This document shows, one piece after another, positions 61,647 to 64,000 of a stretch of DNA of 64,000 nucleotides (the first letter of the stretch is position 1; each line of letters begins with the position of its first letter). The notes under the pieces were generated by a model that had not been told where the DNA came from, did no database searches, and was given only the letters and a program-made list of their open reading frames with translations. Both the position numbers and the translations under genes were made by a program. This DNA comes from Salinicola socius (GTDB lineage Bacteria; Pseudomonadota; Gammaproteobacteria; Pseudomonadales; Halomonadaceae). The stretch spans positions 1-64,000 of the forward strand of contig NZ_MSDO01000019.1 in NCBI RefSeq assembly GCF_001937195.1, written 5' to 3'.

Positions 61647-62354
61647 TCAGGCCCTGTCGGACAGGGAGCGCTCGATGTCGGCCAGGGCTGCCATCGGGTC
61701 AGCCGCCCGGGTGATCGCTCGACCGATGACCAGGTGAGTGCTGCCCGCCGACATCGCGGCTTCAGGCGTCATCACGCGTCGCTGGTCCCCCTGGTCGGCC
61801 ATCGGGGGACGAATTCCCGGCGTCACCTTGAGGAACGCTCCGCCACACAGTTCGCGGATGCTCGCGCTTTCCCGTGCCGAACAGACGACGCCATCCAGTC
61901 CACTCTGCTGCGTCAGTCTGGCCAGTCGCTCGACCTGAGCTAGCGCATTCCCAGAAACGCCCGTCTCGTGAAGCTCGTCGTCAGACATGCTGGTCAGCAC
62001 GGTGACGGCAATGAGGTGCGTCTTCAAACCTCGTTTCACCAATCGCTCGGCACTGGCTTCCATCATTCGACGGCCACCGGAGGCGTGCACGTTGACCATC
62101 CATACCCCCCGATCCGCGGCCGCTTCGACAGCGCCTGCCACCGTGTTGGGGATATCGTGAAATTTCAGATCGAGGAAAACCTCGAACCCCCGTTGATGCA
62201 TGGCATCGATGGCCGCCGGCCCGGTCCGGGTGAACAGCTCCTTGCCGATCTTGACCCGGCAACGGGCGGGGTCGAGCGCATCGGCCAATGCCAGCGCCTG
62301 AGAGAGATCGGGGTAGTCGAGGGCAATGATGAGCGGCGATTCGGTGGCAGCCAT
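61647..62354 (-). CDS. pyrF: Orotidine 5'-phosphate decarboxylase
   Basis: PyrF makes UMP from OMP in pyrimidine synthesis. The 235-residue TIM-barrel enzyme has [29 protein letters not shown] with the catalytic Asp-Lys-Asp set, VCSAREsSIRE-type region ([13 protein letters not shown]) and [20 protein letters not shown]. The start at 62354 has GGAGA before it; a longer frame upstream lacks family features. In E. coli lapA-lapB-pyrF are co-oriented; here pyrF is inverted and faces lapB. Confidence 0.95.
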   Translation of the reverse strand: MAATESPLIIALDYPDLSQALALADALDPARCRVKIGKELFTRTGPAAIDAMHQRGFEVFLDLKFHDIPNTVAGAVEAAADRGVWMVNVHASGGRRMMEASAERLVKRGLKTHLIAVTVLTSMSDDELHETGVSGNALAQVERLARLTQQSGLDGVVCSARESASIRELCGGAFLKVTPGIRPPMADQGDQRRVMTPEAAMSAGSTHLVIGRAITRAADPMAALADIERSLSDRA

Positions 62355-62586
62355 GTCAGGTCTCCGGCAGTCGAGTTCGTGCGGGAGTATACCGAATGCC
62401 GCAATGGGATAGGTCGCTCCTGTCATATCCACGCCAGCTACTTTAGCCAGATTGAGTAGAAATTGACTGACAGGAATGATCGTTTTTTTCCGATAAAAAA
62501 TCGTGGCGCAGCGTCGATACAAGGTAATGACGGGCGGTGTGAAACGACACCGGCCTTCACTCACCGACATCAAAAGAGAGATCACC

Positions 62587-62850
62587 ATGAAGACTCTGAT
62601 CCATGCCGCACTGTTCTCCCTGTTCAGCTTCACCGCACTTCCCGTATTCGCTCAGGACGCTCCGGTCAACATCAACGAAGCTTCGGTCGAGACATTGGCC
62701 ACACTTCCCGGTATCGGTGCGGTCAAGGCGCAAGCCATTGTCGATGACCGTGAAGCCAATGGTGACTACGCCAGCCTGGAAGACCTCACTCGCGTCGACG
62801 GCATCGGTGAAACCACTGTCAGCAACCTGTCCGAGAAAGCAACGCTGTAA
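62587..62850 (+). CDS. ComEA-like helix-hairpin-helix protein
   Basis: The 87-residue precursor has a signal peptide (about 1-22, ending VFA-QDA) and one ComEA-type HhH domain: [20 protein letters not shown] followed by [12 protein letters not shown]-like second hairpin ([18 protein letters not shown]). It is a periplasmic DNA-binding protein, possibly for DNA uptake, though it lacks the membrane anchor of Bacillus ComEA. GAGAG lies before the ATG. It diverges from pyrF; a hairpin (62857-62884) follows the stop. Confidence 0.87.
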   Translation: MKTLIHAALFSLFSFTALPVFAQDAPVNINEASVETLATLPGIGAVKAQAIVDDREANGDYASLEDLTRVDGIGETTVSNLSEKATL

Positions 62851-62856
62851 CGCCCA

Positions 62857-62884
62857 GCGCCGGGGCCAGCAATGGTCCCGGCGC
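62857..62884 (+). terminator. Hairpin after the ComEA-like gene
   Basis: GCGCCGGGGCC (62857-62867) pairs with GGTCCCGGCGC (62874-62884), with one G-T wobble, around a 6-base loop. It lies directly after the stop codon. No T tract follows. Confidence 0.6.
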
Positions 62885-62953
62885 GTCGACGCTTGTATTC
62901 CTCCCGATCGCCTCCATCTTGGCTAGCTAGGCAGCGTCAACGACGGAGACATC

Positions 62954-63448
62954 ATGCCCCTGCTATTCCTGCTGACGATCTTCGCGATCGCGGACTTCGC
63001 TTTACTGTTCACCATTGGCGCCAAGATCGGCCTGCTGGCGAGCCTGATCTGGATCGTTGTCAGCGCCGCTTTCGGGATTCATCTGATTCGACGAGAAAGC
63101 CTGATCACGCTGCAGCGAGCCCGTGAGCGCATGGCCGCTGGCCAAATCCCCTCCGACGAGCTGCTGGCGGGCGCCTCGTTTCTGTTCGCCGGCATCCTGT
63201 TGATAGCACCCGGTTTTCTTTCGGATATCGTGGGTCTACTATGCCTGATCCCCGGCAGCAGCCGACTACTGCGTCGGTGGTCGGGGCGCACCGCTCGCAG
63301 CGCTGACGCCATGGGCCAGCGGAGAGGCAGGGAGGCTTCCGATGACTGGAACCTCCACCAGCAAGACGCCGGCCAATCGACCACAGGGGAACGAACTCAC
63401 GATGGCGCCAAACCCGTGGAAGGCGAATATCTGGGAAAAGACAGGTGA
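62954..63448 (+). CDS. fxsA: FxsA-family membrane protein
   Basis: FxsA in E. coli suppresses F-plasmid exclusion of phage T7 when overproduced; its normal role is unknown. The 164-residue protein has about three to four hydrophobic helices in the first 110 residues (LFLLTIFAIADFALLFTIG, LLASLIWIVVSAAFGIHLI, ELLAGASFLFAGILLIAPGF) and a charged tail. GGAGA precedes the ATG. It sits just upstream of groES, a frequent neighbour. Confidence 0.92.
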   Translation: MPLLFLLTIFAIADFALLFTIGAKIGLLASLIWIVVSAAFGIHLIRRESLITLQRARERMAAGQIPSDELLAGASFLFAGILLIAPGFLSDIVGLLCLIPGSSRLLRRWSGRTARSADAMGQRRGREASDDWNLHQQDAGQSTTGERTHDGAKPVEGEYLGKDR

Positions 63449-63496
63449 TCGCGCGGGATGAAGCCCCGGCCGAACGAGAAAATTTTCAGCCTGCCC

Positions 63497-63524
63497 CTTG
63501 AAACCGGCTATCCAGACCCAATCA
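63497..63524 (+). promoter_or_regulatory. Sigma-32 heat-shock promoter of groESL
   Basis: CTTGAAA (63497-63503) and CCCAATCA (63517-63524) are 13 bases apart, close to the RpoH consensus CTTGAAA-N13-15-CCCCATNT. It lies about 125 bases upstream of groES. The groESL leader (63525-63647) holds no gene. Confidence 0.85.
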
Positions 63525-63647
63525 AGGCAGCAGCGATAGCTTTAGGCCATCAGGCCGATTAACCGGAAGGCTAAGCCTTCGCCCCTTGAGCCTCGCTCAT
63601 ATGGGTATGTGCATTTGCAACATGCAACCATCAGGAGAACGTGAGCA

Positions 63648-63941
63648 ATGAAAATCCGTCCCTTGCACGATCGTGTCATCGTACGTCGCAAAGAAGAAGA
63701 GCAGAAAACTGCCGGCGGCATCGTGCTTCCGGGCAGCGCCCAGGAAAAGCCGACCCGTGGTGAAGTGCTGGCCGTGGGCAATGGCCGCATCCTCGAAAGC
63801 GGCGAAGTGCGCGCGCTGGACGTCAAAGTCGGCGACACCGTGATTTTCAAGGAAGGCTTCGGCGTCGAGAAACAGAAAGTCGACGGTGAAGAGGTCCTGA
63901 TCATGAGCGAAAGCGACATTCTGGCCGTCGTCGAAGGCTGA
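63648..63941 (+). CDS. groES: Co-chaperonin GroES
   Basis: GroES is the heptameric lid of the GroEL folding chamber. The 97-residue protein has [14 protein letters not shown], the mobile loop [20 protein letters not shown] and the ending [10 protein letters not shown], standard in length and sequence. AGGAG lies before the ATG. The last window bases (AGGAAGATCGAACA, to 64000) are the ribosome site of the next gene, presumably groEL, whose start codon should be at 64001. Confidence 0.98.
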   Translation: MKIRPLHDRVIVRRKEEEQKTAGGIVLPGSAQEKPTRGEVLAVGNGRILESGEVRALDVKVGDTVIFKEGFGVEKQKVDGEEVLIMSESDILAVVEG

Positions 63942-64000
63942 TTGGCTCGACGCTCGACGATTCATCACGATTTCACGCATTACATTAGGAAGATCGAACA

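Overview
The window looks like a contiguous piece of chromosome from a gammaproteobacterium, most likely a member of the Halomonadaceae (Halomonas, Salinicola or Chromohalobacter type). This rests on the gene set and the protein sequences: a short CysH ending in ECGLH, the ffs-dnaX-ybaB-recR and rnd-ycgL-ycgN blocks shared with Pseudomonas-like genomes, an octanoyl-CoA-type ketoacyl synthase, and a TctABC/TctDE tricarboxylate system. Base composition is G+C rich and fairly even. I see no insertion sequence, prophage, CRISPR array, tRNA or integrated plasmid, so this is mostly core chromosome. No database search was possible, so family names come from motifs and remembered homologues.

Layout. 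Positions 1-48 are the first bases of a 16S rRNA on the minus strand; its leader carries a boxA and two sigma-70 promoters (to about 444). Next is a minus-strand methylcitrate (propionate) operon: GntR regulator, prpB, prpC, prpD (629-4965). Rightward from 5423 lie pabB and a FecCD-type ABC permease/ATPase pair, then cysH. cysB and trxA follow, completing a small sulfate-assimilation neighbourhood in which thioredoxin is the expected electron donor of CysH. After an AI-2E-family membrane protein comes pstSCAB (12614-16415) with two Pho-box-like sites, and a Bcr/CflA-type MFS pump.

Positions 18210-21741 are one tightly overlapping minus-strand operon: an octanoyl-CoA-type KAS III, the MlaA lipoprotein, a PP2C phosphatase with a degenerate receiver domain (RssB-like), and a STAS antagonist (RssC-like). 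hrpA, fadD and an undescribed pair (small membrane protein plus membrane-anchored VWA protein) follow, then ptrB. From 32564 to 38395 the minus strand carries ycgN, ycgL, rnd, recR, ybaB, dnaX and the 4.5S SRP RNA. The TctCBA transporter (38688-41634) is divergent from tctD-tctE plus a periplasmic binding-protein-like gene. tlyA, mscK, pldA, a yqjD-yqjE-yqjK-like trio, a YhiN-type flavoprotein and an RND efflux pair lead to two more small DUF883-like proteins.

The right end (58694-64000) has a 4-OT-type tautomerase, ygfX-sdhE, ihfB, lapA-lapB, pyrF facing lapB with no gap, a ComEA-like HhH protein, fxsA, and groES behind a sigma-32-type promoter. groEL should begin at or just after base 64000.

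The least ordinary things here are: recurrent 15-24 bp tandem repeats at six loci, including one splitting ybaB from dnaX and one inside dnaX; the degenerate-receiver phosphatase fused into a lipid operon; three DUF883-like proteins with the same C-terminal signature; the kinase/regulator/binding-protein triad beside TctABC; and the VWA/membrane-protein pair.
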